DNA of 64,000 nucleotides from Azolla caroliniana (Eukaryota; Polypodiophyta). A model generated the notes under the pieces. The model ran no database searches and was not told the DNA's origin. It worked only from the letters and a program-made list of their open reading frames with translations. The DNA lies in assembly GCA_043228905.1 (NCBI GenBank), contig JBHGNT010000004.1:14322001-14386000 (forward strand), written 5' to 3'. Within the stretch, counting starts at the first letter, position 1; the number at the start of each line of letters is the position of its first letter. The position numbers and the translations under genes were made by a program. This document shows, piece by piece, positions 1 through 10,429 of this stretch.

Positions 1-249
1 AAACCCTAATATTCTAATTAAATCCATATCTCATTTCTTCTAATCTATTACTCTAGCCATCTCCATTAGCAAACTTTTTGTAATCCCAATCTTGGGATTA
101 ATTGTAATCTTTCTTTCTATTTGTTAATGAAATTTGTTAATCTTTCACATTTCGGTTAATTCTTAGTACATAAATACACGAATTTGATATCCTCTAGTCA
201 AAGGCCCCAGGGTCTTGCCTGAACGTATCCTCGTTGTATTTTCGCGACA
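1..249 (+). repeat. Ty3-1 5' LTR, 3' portion only
   Basis: The first 249 bases match the last 255 bases of the LTR ending at 7105, with about eight substitutions and one 6-base indel by eye. The LTR ends in CGACA, the inverted complement of the TGTCG that opens the other LTR at 5755. The element therefore starts before the window. The opening AAACCCTAA is a telobox that belongs to the LTR and is not a telomere. Confidence 0.93.
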
Positions 250-270
250 TCTTGGTGCACCTGACGTGGA
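250..270 (+). other. Ty3-1 primer binding site (tRNA not assigned)
   Basis: Directly after the LTR the sequence contains TTGGTGCACCTGACGTGG. The related elements at 8349 and 57415 have TTGGTGAACC(C/G)GACGTG at the same place. Position and conservation indicate the minus-strand primer site. It is not the initiator-Met site used by the copia elements here, and I could not assign the tRNA. Confidence 0.6.
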
Positions 271-301
271 ACGAGGAAGTAGGAGGATATCAAGTACGAA
301 G

Positions 302-1171
302 ATGGCTTCGACAAGTGGAACTCAAGGAGAAGAATTGACGAAAGGCATGGTGTCCGTCGTTGAATTCATGCTGAAAGAGAGAGATCGGGAGGCTTTAGTT
401 GACAAAGCTTTTGACCGAACTGTGGAGACAGCTGGAAGATTCGGTGGTAAGAACATCACAAATTTCCTTGCTACCTACCGGAACGAGATGCAACAAAGAG
501 ATGTCCATGATCTAAAACAAATTTCAAGCTTTAAGCGTGTGGTAGAACCTGGGATCTGTGAGGGCGTGATGGAGATCCAAAGCGAGCATGCAACTTGGGC
601 GGAGTTCGAAAGGGCTATTCTCACTGAATACATGCTTGAAGACGCATCACGGATGAATAAGCATACGTTAATGAATTGGATCGAGAAGAAAGGGAAGAAT
701 CTATGTGCATCGGGAGTTTATGCCGAATTCGACTAGAAGTACAACCGACTTCCGAGTGTCAAGCAACGAGTTCTCGACGGAGATAAAGTTTTACTATTCC
801 TAAAGGTAGTGGATGCGAAAGATCGGCGAGAATTGGGTAGCTTCTTGGAGGACAAAACGCAACCAAATGGCTTGGTAGCGGACTGGGCGGCAGTGAAGAA
901 GGCTTGCAGCCGTTTTGATAAGCAGTGACAGTGGCAAGACGAAGCTGAGGTCAGGAATCCACAATCGTGGAAGAAGGCACCTACGAAGATCGAGCCTAGT
1001 AAGCCGATCAACAATTTCGACAAGAAAGCAATGGAGGAGTCTATAATCGAAGAGCTCTCCAAGAAGTTTGAAGCGGTATCGCTAGCCAACTTAGGTCGAC
1101 GCAGGCGCAAGGGAAAAGAAGCGTATAGATGTGTGTGGTGCGATAGCTTCAAACACTCACAAAGAGAATGA
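302..1171 (+). pseudogene. gag: Ty3-1 gag (capsid and zinc knuckle), broken
   Basis: The start at 302 lies just after the primer site and gives a product similar to the gag of the better copy at 8412. The frame is open to 1171 except for TAG at 734 and a TGA near 926. The end encodes the first part of a zinc knuckle (C-x2-C-x4-H, from 1130), but the codon where the last Cys should be is TGA at 1169. This would be the structural capsid/nucleocapsid precursor that packages retrotransposon RNA in the cytoplasm. It is non-functional as read. Confidence 0.85.
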
Positions 1172-2259
1172 ATCTTAAAATGATCAAGCCAGGAGCTGGG
1201 TTTTGGCCAACGGTCTTCGAGTGTGAAGAAAAAGGCCAAATCAATTCAGAGGATCTAAAACTTGCTGACCGAAATGTGCGATGGGCTACCGGATGGTCAG
1301 ATCCAATCGACGAAAACAGAAGCTTTGCGGAGGTTGTGTGTGACACCTATGAAGCCCTTGTCGAAGAGAAGAGGAAAACAACTGGTGAAGAAGATGACAC
1401 ATCGAAGCGTCCTAACACGAGGAACCGAGGGAAAGAAGGGCCACCCCAACCTATCCCAAGAAAAGAGATTGGTGAAACAAACATGAAGCCTGGTGGATCG
1501 AGCCAACCTGCTCGGATGGAAGTCGAAGAATCAACGAAGAAAGGAAAAGAACGAGCGGCACCGACTTACAAGCTAAGGTCGAACATAGAACAAACAACTA
1601 ACTTGCGGAAGGTCCTTGAGGAGAAGGTTTTAGACAGTCATGTCGACCTTACCTTGAGAGAGCTACTTGGGATCGTGAAGAAGGAGTTCCATGATACTAT
1701 CGTGGACCTTATTAAAAGGAAGCGGCAATAATCTGATGAAGAGGAGGTGAAAACAAGTGCCATAACCATGGCAAGATCGGAAGAGGAGGAAGAAGAAGAA
1801 GTGGTGGCGGATAGCCATTACTCTCGGCCTCATTGGGCAAGAGCGACAACGGAGACACCGGTGAAGATCGGGGAGAAGAAAGAGATCGTGGTCGCTTTGA
1901 TTGACCATGGCTCAGAGATCAACCTCATGTCGACCGAGTTCTACAAGAAAGGAAGATGGCCGATTAATACAAACCACGGATGGAAGATTCGAGCGGCGAC
2001 GAAGGCTACGGAGGACTTGTACGGAGCTTGCCCCAACGTTAAAGTCACGATCGGGGATGTGGAGATTGATGAACACTTCTTCGTGCAAGACTCGGCTTCG
2101 CATCCTATCATCCTAGGACAACCGTATATAACATCGTTCTGGATGGAGACCAAGGTGTTCGATAATGGAGCAGCCTTTGCGCGCATCAAGAGTCTTGATA
2201 GTAAAAGATTTGTTCAATTCCTGACGGTGAATCCTCAGATTTTTAAAGCGGACTATTGA
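1168..2259 (+). pseudogene. Ty3-1 linker and aspartic protease region, broken
   Basis: This frame is open from 1168 to 2259 apart from TAA at 1729. It aligns with the 9363-10427 frame of Ty3-2. The first part is a charged linker. The protease core lies around 1890-2230 with the motif LIDHGSEIN, where Asp-His-Gly replaces the usual Asp-Ser/Thr-Gly of retroelement proteases. The enzyme would cleave the Gag-Pol precursor. A small deletion before 2239 changed the phase at the T-run that precedes pol. Compared with Ty3-2, sequence between the zinc knuckle and this linker is also missing. Confidence 0.8.
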
Positions 2260-5200
2260 AGCATGGGGCACAAATAGTTCGAGAAATCATAAGTCCCCAC
2301 AAGGAAGCAGAGTGCGTGGATTGCAAGGAGAAGCAACATGCGTCACACCTAGTGGCGCATGCAAACTAAGACTACTCAACAACAAGTGTTAGATACAAGA
2401 CTTCGAGGAGGTGCTGAAAGAAGAAAGCATAATCGAAGAAGAAGAATTCGTGTCATATATTCTGGAGGAAGCCTCATTTAACGACACCATCGGCAAAATT
2501 GAGGAAGTCGTGGACTTGAGCTATCCTCACCATCAACATGTGATTTCGGTTAACTCCATCAACATGTATACTATCATCGATGAATATCATCGAGGCATCT
2601 TAATAGAGGAAGCCGAAGTCAACACAAAATATAAAACCGTGGATAGGAAGATCAAGCCAGTTGTTGTTCCGCTACCGGAAGATAGCTGGCAAAAGATGAA
2701 GGAAGTTGCAAAAGATCCAAGCTTAAGGAACCCAAATACAATTGGTCACGTCTTCACTGAAGAGACGAAGGGAAAGCTACAAGTTGGAAGGGAGGATTTC
2801 CTCCTTCCTGAAGACGAGCAAATGTTCCGTGAAATGCTTGAAAGACATGTGAAGACTTTCTTAGTTTTCCCACAAGAAATCGGATGTGCAAATCCAAGGA
2901 TGGTAGAACCAATGGTGATCTTCACAGTGCCTCATGTGCCTTGGAATTTGAAACCGATACCGGTTTCGAGAGCACACCTACCGAAGCTGATCGAGCTCTT
3001 AAAGGAGAAGGTGAGGATGGGAATTTTGGAACTATCGAACGCTCCTTATTCTAATAGATGGTTCACGGCGCCAAAGAAGAATGGATCATTGCGATTCATT
3101 CAAGATCTTCAACCTGTCAACAAGGTGACAATTCAGAATGCTGGAATCGGTTCGAGTGTGGATGAATTTGCCGAGGCGTTGGCGGGCCGGTCCATCTACT
3201 CCATCGGCGATCTCTACTCTGGCTATGATCAATTCCAGTTGGCGGTCAACAATCGTGACATTACAACCATGAGAACTCCAATCGGGTTGGTGTGGATGTG
3301 TACCTTACCTCAAGGCGCAACAAACTCGGTGGCTCATATGGTGAATGCCATGAACAAGGTCTTGAAGGATTGCATCCCGGATATCACGATGCCATTCTTA
3401 GATGATATCCCGATAAAAGGATGATCGGATGAAGAGAAGGATGAATCAAAAGAGAAGGATGGATGTAGAAAGTTCGTCGTGGATCATATGAAAGATTGTG
3501 AGAAGGTGCTCCAAAGGCTCGAAGATGCGAATTTGACATTTTCGGGAGAAAAATCCGCATTCGGGCAACCGGAGATCTTGGTGGTAGGTCACTTGTGTGG
3601 AGCATACGGTCGGAAACCTTCGCCATCCAAGGTGAATGCAATCCAAGACATGAAAGAAGAATGCGTAACCCAAACGGAGGTTCGAAGGTTCCTTGGAGCA
3701 TGTGCGTTTTATCATATTTGGATTCCACACTACGCCCACATTGCTGAGCCATTATATGGTCTACTAAAGAAGAAACGGATGTTCGAATGGATGAGCGAGC
3801 ATACAATCGCCATCCGAAGGCTGAAGAAATTATTGATGGAGGCACCTGCATTACGGAAAGCGGACTATTCATACGGCAAACCCATTTTCGTGACCGTGGA
3901 TATCAGTCCAATTGGAATTGGATGGGTCATCAACCAAGAAGATGAAGATTGCAAGAGATATGCAATTCGGTTTGGCACAAAATTGTTAAGTGACAGGCAA
4001 AGAAGGTATGCCCAAGTGAAGAGGGAGCCATGGGGAATCGTCTCGGCAATCAAATCTGATCGTGATTACCTTATTGGAGCAGAAGTCATAATTGAGAGAG
4101 ATTGCCTACCAATTTTGGGTATGATATCTGGTTGTAATACATCGGATATTGCCATGTTGGGTTGGATTGCATATATCAAATCACTCAACCCGGAGATCCG
4201 TCATGTAGCTGGGAAGCATAGTGTCATTGCAGACATGCTATCACGAGCGAGATACGATGGAGAAGAAGATCGACATTCTGATGAAGATGATGTTGGCTTG
4301 GATTTCTTTGCAAGTTCCTACGCTCGGGTGCTGACTACTTTCATAGAAGAGGATTACGAAGGTGAATTCGTGGAGATCGGGAAATACTTGAGTTTTCTCC
4401 AAAAAGATGAATCATGGTCGACGGAAGACTTCCATCGAATTCGGAAGAAGGCATACAAGTATTTCCTTAAGGATGGAGCTCTTTGGAGGCATGCAGAAAA
4501 GAAGAATGTGACTCCAATGAGAGTTGTCTGCAAGCTAGAACACCGACAAAAACTAATGTCTGAATTTCATGATAGTGTTTTTGCAGGCCATCGAGGAATA
4601 TGGGCTACGTTTGTGAAGCTTAAGGAGAAATATTGGTGGTCGGGCATCTACAAAGATGTAGCAGCTTATGTGGAAACATGTAAGGAATGTCAGATGTTTT
4701 CGAATGTTCGTCATCGAGACGAGCTTCATCTGACTTATCCGTTGGCTATGCATTACAGGTGGATGGTAGATATCGTAATGATGCCAATGGGGAGATGGCA
4801 GATGAGGTACCTTGTGCTCGCGAGAGAAGATCTCACCAATCAAGTTGAAGGGCAAGCATTAAGAACTACAGAAACATCATCAGTATGCAAATTCCTTCTT
4901 GAAGATGTTATTTGTAGATATGGATGCGTCGGCAAGATAGTGGCTGATAGAGGCGAGTTGGACGCCAATGAAGCTAGAAAATTCTTCTCGAGGATGGGAA
5001 TCAAATTATCTCTTAACCATGGCGTATAATCTGGAAGCAAATGGGAAGGTCGAACGTGGACATGGACTGATTGTGAAGGCTCTATTGAAAGCTTGCCATG
5101 GGAAAATAGGAGAATGGCCGCGTCTATTGCCATTTGCACTATGGGCTAATAGGACTACTCATAGCACGGTGACATGATACATGCCGGGAGAGCTCATATT

Positions 5201-5687
5201 CGGAAAAAAACCGATAATTCCTGTAGAAAAAAGTATTATTTCATGGTTTGCATTGCCATGGCAAGATGAGATAAGTAGAGAAGATCTTTTGGCATTAAGG
5301 ATTCGACAATTGGAGTGGAATATGGAAGATATAGAGGTGGCTAAAGCGCGGCTAAAGAATGCAAGGCTAAAGAACAAGAAAGACTTCGATAAACGACATT
5401 GACTTCGGCCGAGGAAAATCGTTGAAGGAGATTGGGTGCTAGTCTATGACAGTAGCCTAGATAACCAACATAGTATGCCTCGAAAATTCTCACAACGATG
5501 GTTTGGGCCATATGTGGTGAAGAAAGTGGAAGATAATGCAACATATCATTTAGTAGAATTGGATGGTACACCACTTACCTTGCCAATTGACGGTAAAAGA
5601 ATCAAGATCTTCAAGAGAAGAGATAGAATAGAAATTGGATTCGAAGCTTTTGACAATTCAGTCTTAAGCATCGATGAAAAAGTATAG
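2240..5687 (+). pseudogene. pol: Ty3-1 pol (RT, RNase H, integrase), broken
   Basis: The frame opens at the T-run (2240) and has stops at 2390 and 3422. RT motifs are clear: the YSGYDQF block, LPQGATNS and the catalytic FLDD near 3400. RNase H follows at about 3880-4240. Integrase follows with an HHCC finger near 4560-4700 and a core around 4760-5160. A one-base insertion at about 5014 shifts the frame, and TGA at 5175 and 5400 break it again. The C-terminus has a GPY-type module (WFGPY near 5500) and no chromodomain. The product would copy and integrate the element, but this copy is dead. Confidence 0.9.
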
Positions 5688-5975
5688 TAAACAAAAGTGG
5701 AGTCTCACCAAAATTGGCACATACCAGTGGATGTGCAGGTTTGGTGGGGGAGAATGTCGTGTGAATCTTCACACACTATGTAAAAAAATAACGAAATAAT
5801 GAATATAGATTAGATTAGTAGCTTACTATAGAAAGATGGATATACTCAAGAGCTTCAAAACATACTTTACTATATACAAAATGGAGAAATATATATCAAG
5901 TTATGTGAAAATGACATTTGAGAAGATAGGGAAATTAGAACTATCCCACATAGATAGGAAACTTAAGGCCCTGGC

Positions 5976-5983
5976 TATATAAG
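5976..5983 (+). promoter_or_regulatory. Probable TATA box of Ty3-1 LTR
   Basis: TATATAAG lies about 220 bases into the LTR, a typical place for the U3 promoter of an LTR element. No start site can be read from sequence alone. Confidence 0.5.
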
Positions 5984-6059
5984 CGCCTTGAGCTCCCTCA
6001 TTTTTCATTTGTTCTAAGAGCACTTTGGCCGCTTTGTCTTGATGAATGATGGTGGCCAA

Positions 6060-6420
6060 GTTCCCAAAAACCCGGAACCGGCCGGTAAGCAAAATCGAGA
6101 ACTGGCCGGTAAGGAAAACTGAAATCGGGCCTATAAGCAAATCCAAAACTGGGCCAGTAAGCAAACCCGGAAACCGGCCGGTAACCAAACCGGAACCGGC
6201 GGCGGAGCCGGCGAGGCGGCGACAATCGGTGACCGGACGGACCCGGCCACCAGACGAGGCTGGTAAGCAAAAATGGAAACCGGCCGGTAAGCAAAATTGG
6301 AACCGGAACCGGCAAGCAAACTAGGACCGGAACAGGGAAGCAAACTGGAACCGGTAGGTAGACCGGAACCGGTCGGCAAGCAAAATCGGAATCGGAACCG
6401 GCCGGCAAGCAAAATGGACC
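6060..6420 (+). repeat. GC-rich minisatellite inside Ty3-1 LTR
   Basis: Degenerate tandem copies of a unit close to CCGGCCGGTAAGCAAAA are interspersed with CCGGAACCGG blocks. Open frames across it on either strand encode only low-complexity repeats and are not genes. Confidence 0.8.
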
Positions 6421-7105
6421 CGACTGGCGAGGGATTCGGCGATCGTGCGGAACTGGCTACCGGACGAGGTTGGACGCGGACGGATGGAAGATTGGATCAT
6501 GCAACAAACTAAAGTAAAGTGAAGAGAACTAAAGTAAAGGCCATGTGGATGCAAGCAACTAAAGTTGGAGTGCATGCAAAAAGTAAAGGTGATGTGGATG
6601 GTGTGCAATAAAAAGGTGGAGATCATGCATCAAACTGAAGTGAAGTGAAGAAAACTAAAGTAAAGGCTAGGTGGGACGCATGCAAGGGAAGGAGAGAAAG
6701 AAAAGGAAGAATCCATCAATCAAGAAGGGGGCTATCACTCATAATTCCTAATTTCCATATGGGGAAAGGAAGCTATCTCTCAAAAAAAAACCCTAATTTT
6801 CTAATCAAAGCCATACAACTCAAAAACCCTAATTTTCGAATTGAAGCTAAAAACCCTAATATTCTAATTAAATCCATATCTCATTTCTTCTAATCTATTA
6901 CTCTAGCCATCTCCATTAGCAAACTTTTTGTAATCCCAATCTTGGGATTAATTGTAATCTTTCTTTTTACTTGTTAATGAAATTTGTTAATCTTTCTCAT
7001 TTCGGTTTATTCTGAGTACATAAATACACGAATTTGATATCATCTAGTCAAAGGCCCCGGGGTCTTGCCTCAACGTTCACGTATCCTCGTTGTATTTTCG
7101 CGACA

Positions 7106-7640
7106 CCGAACGGTGTTGAGCATAGCGGCAAGCATGGACCTCGAGGTAGTGTCACGATACAATGATGTGTCTATGACAGGTAGAGCAACTAGACGTCAAG
7201 ACGACGTTCCTACATGGCGATCTTGAAGAAGAGATCTACATGCAACAGCCGAAAGGATTTGAGAAGAAAGGGAAGGAGCACCTGGTGTGCCGATTGAAGA
7301 AGAGCCTATATGGATTGAAGCAATCTCCCCGGCAATGGTACCGGAAGTTCGACTCCTTCATGATCGACCAAGGGTACCAGAAGGCGCAAGACCACCACTG
7401 TGTGTTCGTGAAAAAATTTGACGGAGGTGACTTCCTCATACTCCTGTATGTAGATGACATGTTGATTGTTGGACCGGACCGAACCAAAATCAGAAATCTG
7501 AAGAAGACTTTGAACTGGACCTTCTCAATGAAAGATTTGGGTTCGGCGAGACAGATACTGGAGATGCACATAATCCGGGACCGGTCAAAGCATTGCTATG
7601 GCTGTCATAGGAGAAGTACGAGACAAAGGTGCTTAAACGG
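7106..7640 (+). pseudogene. pol: Cop-A copia RT fragment
   Basis: The translation gives a Ty1/copia RT: a GLKQ(S)PRQWY block and the catalytic LLYVDD near 7440-7460. It resembles the minus-strand copies at 29258 and 39418. The fragment begins at the Ty3-1 LTR junction (7105), carries a 29-bp insertion at 7150, and is cut at 7640 by Ty3-2. The reading continues at 14721 after Ty3-2. Unlike its relatives Cop-C2 and Cop-C3, it keeps both catalytic Asp residues. Confidence 0.88.
7150..7178. mobile_element. 29-bp TG..CA mini-insertion with target duplication
   Basis: This segment is absent from the homologous copia copy near 29790. It begins TGTCA, ends TGACA (inverted repeats), and is flanked on both sides by GGTAG (7145-7149 and 7179-7183). 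This is the outline of an LTR insertion reduced to its two ends. It shifts the copia frame. Confidence 0.65.
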
Positions 7641-7737
7641 TGTCGTAGTGTATTCCACACACTACGTGAAAACCATAAAATAATATATCCGATTTTAGAT
7701 ACATATAAATAAATAAATAATATATCAAAACATTTAT

Positions 7738-7815
7738 CACGTGCATAGGGCAGGATTCAAACCCTGCACCTCCACGTAGATAAACCCCAACTTTACCATT
7801 GTAATAACTTATCTT
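7738..7815 (-). other. tRNA-like (SINE-head-like) sequence in Ty3-2 LTR
   Basis: On the minus strand an A-box-like TGGTAAAGTTGGGG is followed about 30 bases later by a B-box-like GGTTTGAATCC. The latter lies in an arm with stem GCAGG/CCTGC. A TTTT run follows shortly after. The spacing resembles a pol III internal promoter. The loop is 8 bases rather than 7 and no full cloverleaf is evident, so this is tRNA-derived or tRNA-like and not a tRNA gene. The second LTR carries the same stretch at 14111-14188. Confidence 0.5.
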
Positions 7816-8062
7816 TAGTGTTATACATATAGATTTAATACGTATAAGACCTTTATTTACACATACCTTTATTAAAAGGTAAAAATCATGTATTCTTTAG
7901 AGTGTGAATACTTTATTTACACGTGACATTAAAAGTGACTCATGCATATCTAGCGTGCATGAGCCCTATATTTAGGAAATGACACAGCATCACATGCACA
8001 TTTAGTGTGCATGGACACTTTTGGTGAAAAAGCATGAAGCCATGCTTAGCCTCTTCCATCTT

Positions 8063-8070
8063 TATATAAG
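8063..8070 (+). promoter_or_regulatory. Probable TATA box of Ty3-2 5' LTR
   Basis: TATATAAG is followed by GGAGGGG about 420 bases into the LTR. The 3' LTR has the same motif at 14439-14446. Confidence 0.55.
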
Positions 8071-8345
8071 GAGGGGAGAAATATGTATAAGGTTGTTGAT
8101 TAATATACAAGGATTGATCAATCTAATATATTCGTGGGATTCACGAATTTTGCCATCTAAATTACTCTTATAATCTAAATATCGTTTTAAATACACTAAA
8201 CTCGTGGGATTCACGAGATTGTTATCTTACTTCTCTTTCCACTATTCATAACTAGCCTTAAGTTGTATTCCTCTTCCTCCTAGTCCAAAACCTCAGTGGT
8301 TCCCACCCGACTCACGCAAACGATCCGGAGCCGAAAGGCACGACA

Positions 8346-8366
8346 CAATTGGTGAACCCGACGTGA
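8346..8366 (+). other. Ty3-2 primer binding site (tRNA not assigned)
   Basis: After the LTR end CGACA the sequence CAATTGGTGAACCCGACGTG corresponds to the leader sites of Ty3-1 and Ty3-F. The shared TTGGTGAACC core at a fixed place supports a primer site. Confidence 0.65.
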
Positions 8367-8411
8367 AGACCGGGTGGCAAGGAGATAGAAAATCAACCGG
8401 AGGCTAGCAAC

Positions 8412-10427
8412 ATGATGATGATGTTCGAGCGCATGCTACAAGAACAATGCTCGATGTCGGAGATAGCAGCATCAGTGGAGCAGCTCGTGCAACGAAATGG
8501 GCAATTCAACGGGAAAGACGTGTCGCGGTATCTTCGGGACTACAAGGCGGAGATGCTACGGTGCGGAATATCGGAAGGACTGCAAGTGACGTCCTTCAAC
8601 CGGGTGGCGACCGACGGGCTTCAAGCAAGCATCCATGGGCTACGACGACAAAATCCGACATGGGAGGCGTTTGAAGAAGAGCTAAAGAGGACGTTCGCCA
8701 TCGAGGATTCCTCCAAGGCGACGCGAAGGGGATTCGAAGATTGGGTGGAGATGCTGGACAAGGGATTGAAGGTTGTTGATGTGTTTTCGGCATTCGAAAA
8801 CCGGTTTGGGAGGTTGTCCGCGAGAGATCAAGCTATCCTCGTACCGGACAAGGTGATCATGTTCTTGCGAGCCGTGGACGTCCGGGACCGGAAAGATTTC
8901 AGAGTGCTCCTGGAGGACACGACCACGGAGAGTGGCCTCACCGAAACATGGGAAAGCGTGCGGGATATCATCGCACGATACACGAAGAGGGGCCAATGGC
9001 TTGCCAGCGAGGAAAAGAGGGTTTCGGAACCGATTCCAAAACCGAGAACCGGATTGGAAGACCATCAACCGAGGGCTCAGGAGACTACAACCGAGAAGGG
9101 GATTGATGCATCTACGGTGGAGCAACTATTGAAGAAGATGAAGAATCTAAAGATCGCGATGGTGAAGAAGTCGGATGACCGCCCCAAAAGCTCCAAGTAT
9201 ACGGACTGACGGTGCATATGGTGCGATAGTGCCGAACACAATCGGAGGGATTGAGACGAGCATAAGGAGGCGCTACGGCGGGATCTCATCTACTACGAGG
9301 GAAACCGAATTCATTTGATGGACTCTCGGACGCCACTCTGACCAAACTTCCGAAAAGGCGGCATGAAGAAGGTGCTCGAGGAGGAATTGGCGGCAAGAAG
9401 CAACTATGCGACAACCGCGGGAATATGTGTCGGGGAGTCATCGAGAGCAAAGACGTCTTTTTGGCCGGAAGTTCTAGAAAACACCGAGAAAACCGACTCC
9501 AACGAGATCCGAAGCACCGCAGAAGGCGTCCAGGAAGCTACGGAATGGGAGTGCCCTGTCGACAAGAATAGCGTATATGCCCTGTGTCAATTGCATAAGG
9601 TGTATGTGGACGAGAAACGACGACGCATGGAGGATGCGGCCGGGCCATCGAAGATACCAGAAAGCTGGAACTCCGGAGGTAAGGGAAAAGAAAAGGCGAC
9701 TCCGGCATTCAAGTTCGCCTCGGACATAGAACAACAAACCGACTTGAAAAGAGTGTTCGAGGAAAGAATCTTGGATAGCCGGGTAGATTTCTCGCTTCGG
9801 GAGCTACTCAGAATAGCAAAGAAGGAGTTCCACGATCTTCTCGTGGATCTCGTGAAGCGAAAAAGACAAAGTACGGAGGAAAATGCTCAAAGGGTGAATG
9901 CGAACACCGTTTTAATGAACGACACCGAAGTGGAGGATGAAATTCCGAACTCCCACTATACAAGGCCACATTGGGCACGCCCGACTACGGAGACTCCGGT
10001 CCGAATCGGCAACATCAAAGAACCCGTGCTAGCATTGATTGATCACGGATCGGAGATTAACTTGATGTCCAAGGAGTTCTACCGGAAGGGGAAGTGGCCT
10101 ATTTACACCAACCATGGATGGAAGATTCGGGCGGCCACCAAAGGAACGGAAGATCTATTTGCGGCTTGTCCGGATGTGACGGTGAAAATTGGGGATGTCG
10201 AGATAGACCAAAATTTCTTCGTGCAAGATGAGGTTTCACATTCAATCATCCTCGGCCAACCCTTTATCATGGCATCACGGATGGAGGCGAAGGTGCTCGA
10301 TAGCGGTGCGGCTTTTGCGCGAATTCGGAGCCAAAACGGTGGGAAATCCGTCCAATTCCTAACGGTGCTGGCAAATCATGAAAGGAACAAGAGCGCACTC
10401 TTGTCCCAAGTGAGAATGGATTTTTAA
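8412..10427 (+). pseudogene. gag: Ty3-2 gag-protease frame with three stops
   Basis: The capsid part starts at 8412 and is open to 9209. The same frame resumes and is open from 9342 to the final TAA at 10425. The gap holds TGA at 9207, 9252 and 9339. The knuckle starts at 9213 (C-x2-C-x4-H) and its last Cys position is the TGA at 9252. A charged linker follows, then an aspartic protease with LIDHGSEIN (about 10035-10062) and an ILGQP block near 10250. The frame ends with GAT TTT TAA and pol is in the -1 frame. Gag would form the particle and protease would mature it. As read the product stops at 9209. Confidence 0.88.
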
Positions 10428-10429
10428 AG
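10419..10429 (+). promoter_or_regulatory. Candidate -1 frameshift site between protease and pol
   Basis: The gag-protease frame reads GAT TTT TAA. The run of five T (10421-10425) lets a Phe tRNA at TTT slip back one base onto TTT. This places the ribosome in the frame of pol, which is conserved from exactly this point. Ty3-F has GAT TTT TGA at 59536-59544 with pol in the -1 frame, and Ty3-1 keeps the T-run at 2240. No downstream structure was assessed. Confidence 0.5.

Larger units (their letters stand above)
5755..7105 (+). repeat. Ty3-1 3' LTR
   Basis: The LTR starts TGTCG after a purine-rich tract (GGTGGGGGAGAA, 5743-5754) and ends CGACA at 7105. Its last 255 bases repeat the start of the window. 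It is long (1351 bp) because of an internal minisatellite. A perfect hairpin, GTGTGAA-TC-TTCACAC, lies at 5759-5774. After 7105 the copia sequence of Cop-A begins, so Ty3-1 sits inside Cop-A. Confidence 0.92.
7641..8345 (+). repeat. Ty3-2 5' LTR
   Basis: Starts TGTCG and ends CGACA. A hairpin with perfect 8-bp arms, CGTAGTGT and ACACTACG (7644-7651, 7659-7666), stands at the very start. TATATAAG at 8063-8070 is the likely TATA box. A tRNA-like stretch lies on the opposite strand at 7738-7815. Confidence 0.94.

Noticed and set aside
1-9. AAACCCTAA at the window start as a telomere end
   Set aside because: It is a single telobox that recurs with the rest of the LTR at 6851, so it is LTR sequence.
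250-270. Assigning a specific primer tRNA to the TTGGTGAACC sites
   Set aside because: No plant tRNA 3' end that I could recall matched well enough, so the tRNA is left unnamed.
5998-6626. Overlapping open frames on both strands over 5900-6630 as genes
   Set aside because: They translate the CCGG-rich minisatellite into low-complexity repeats and lie inside an LTR.
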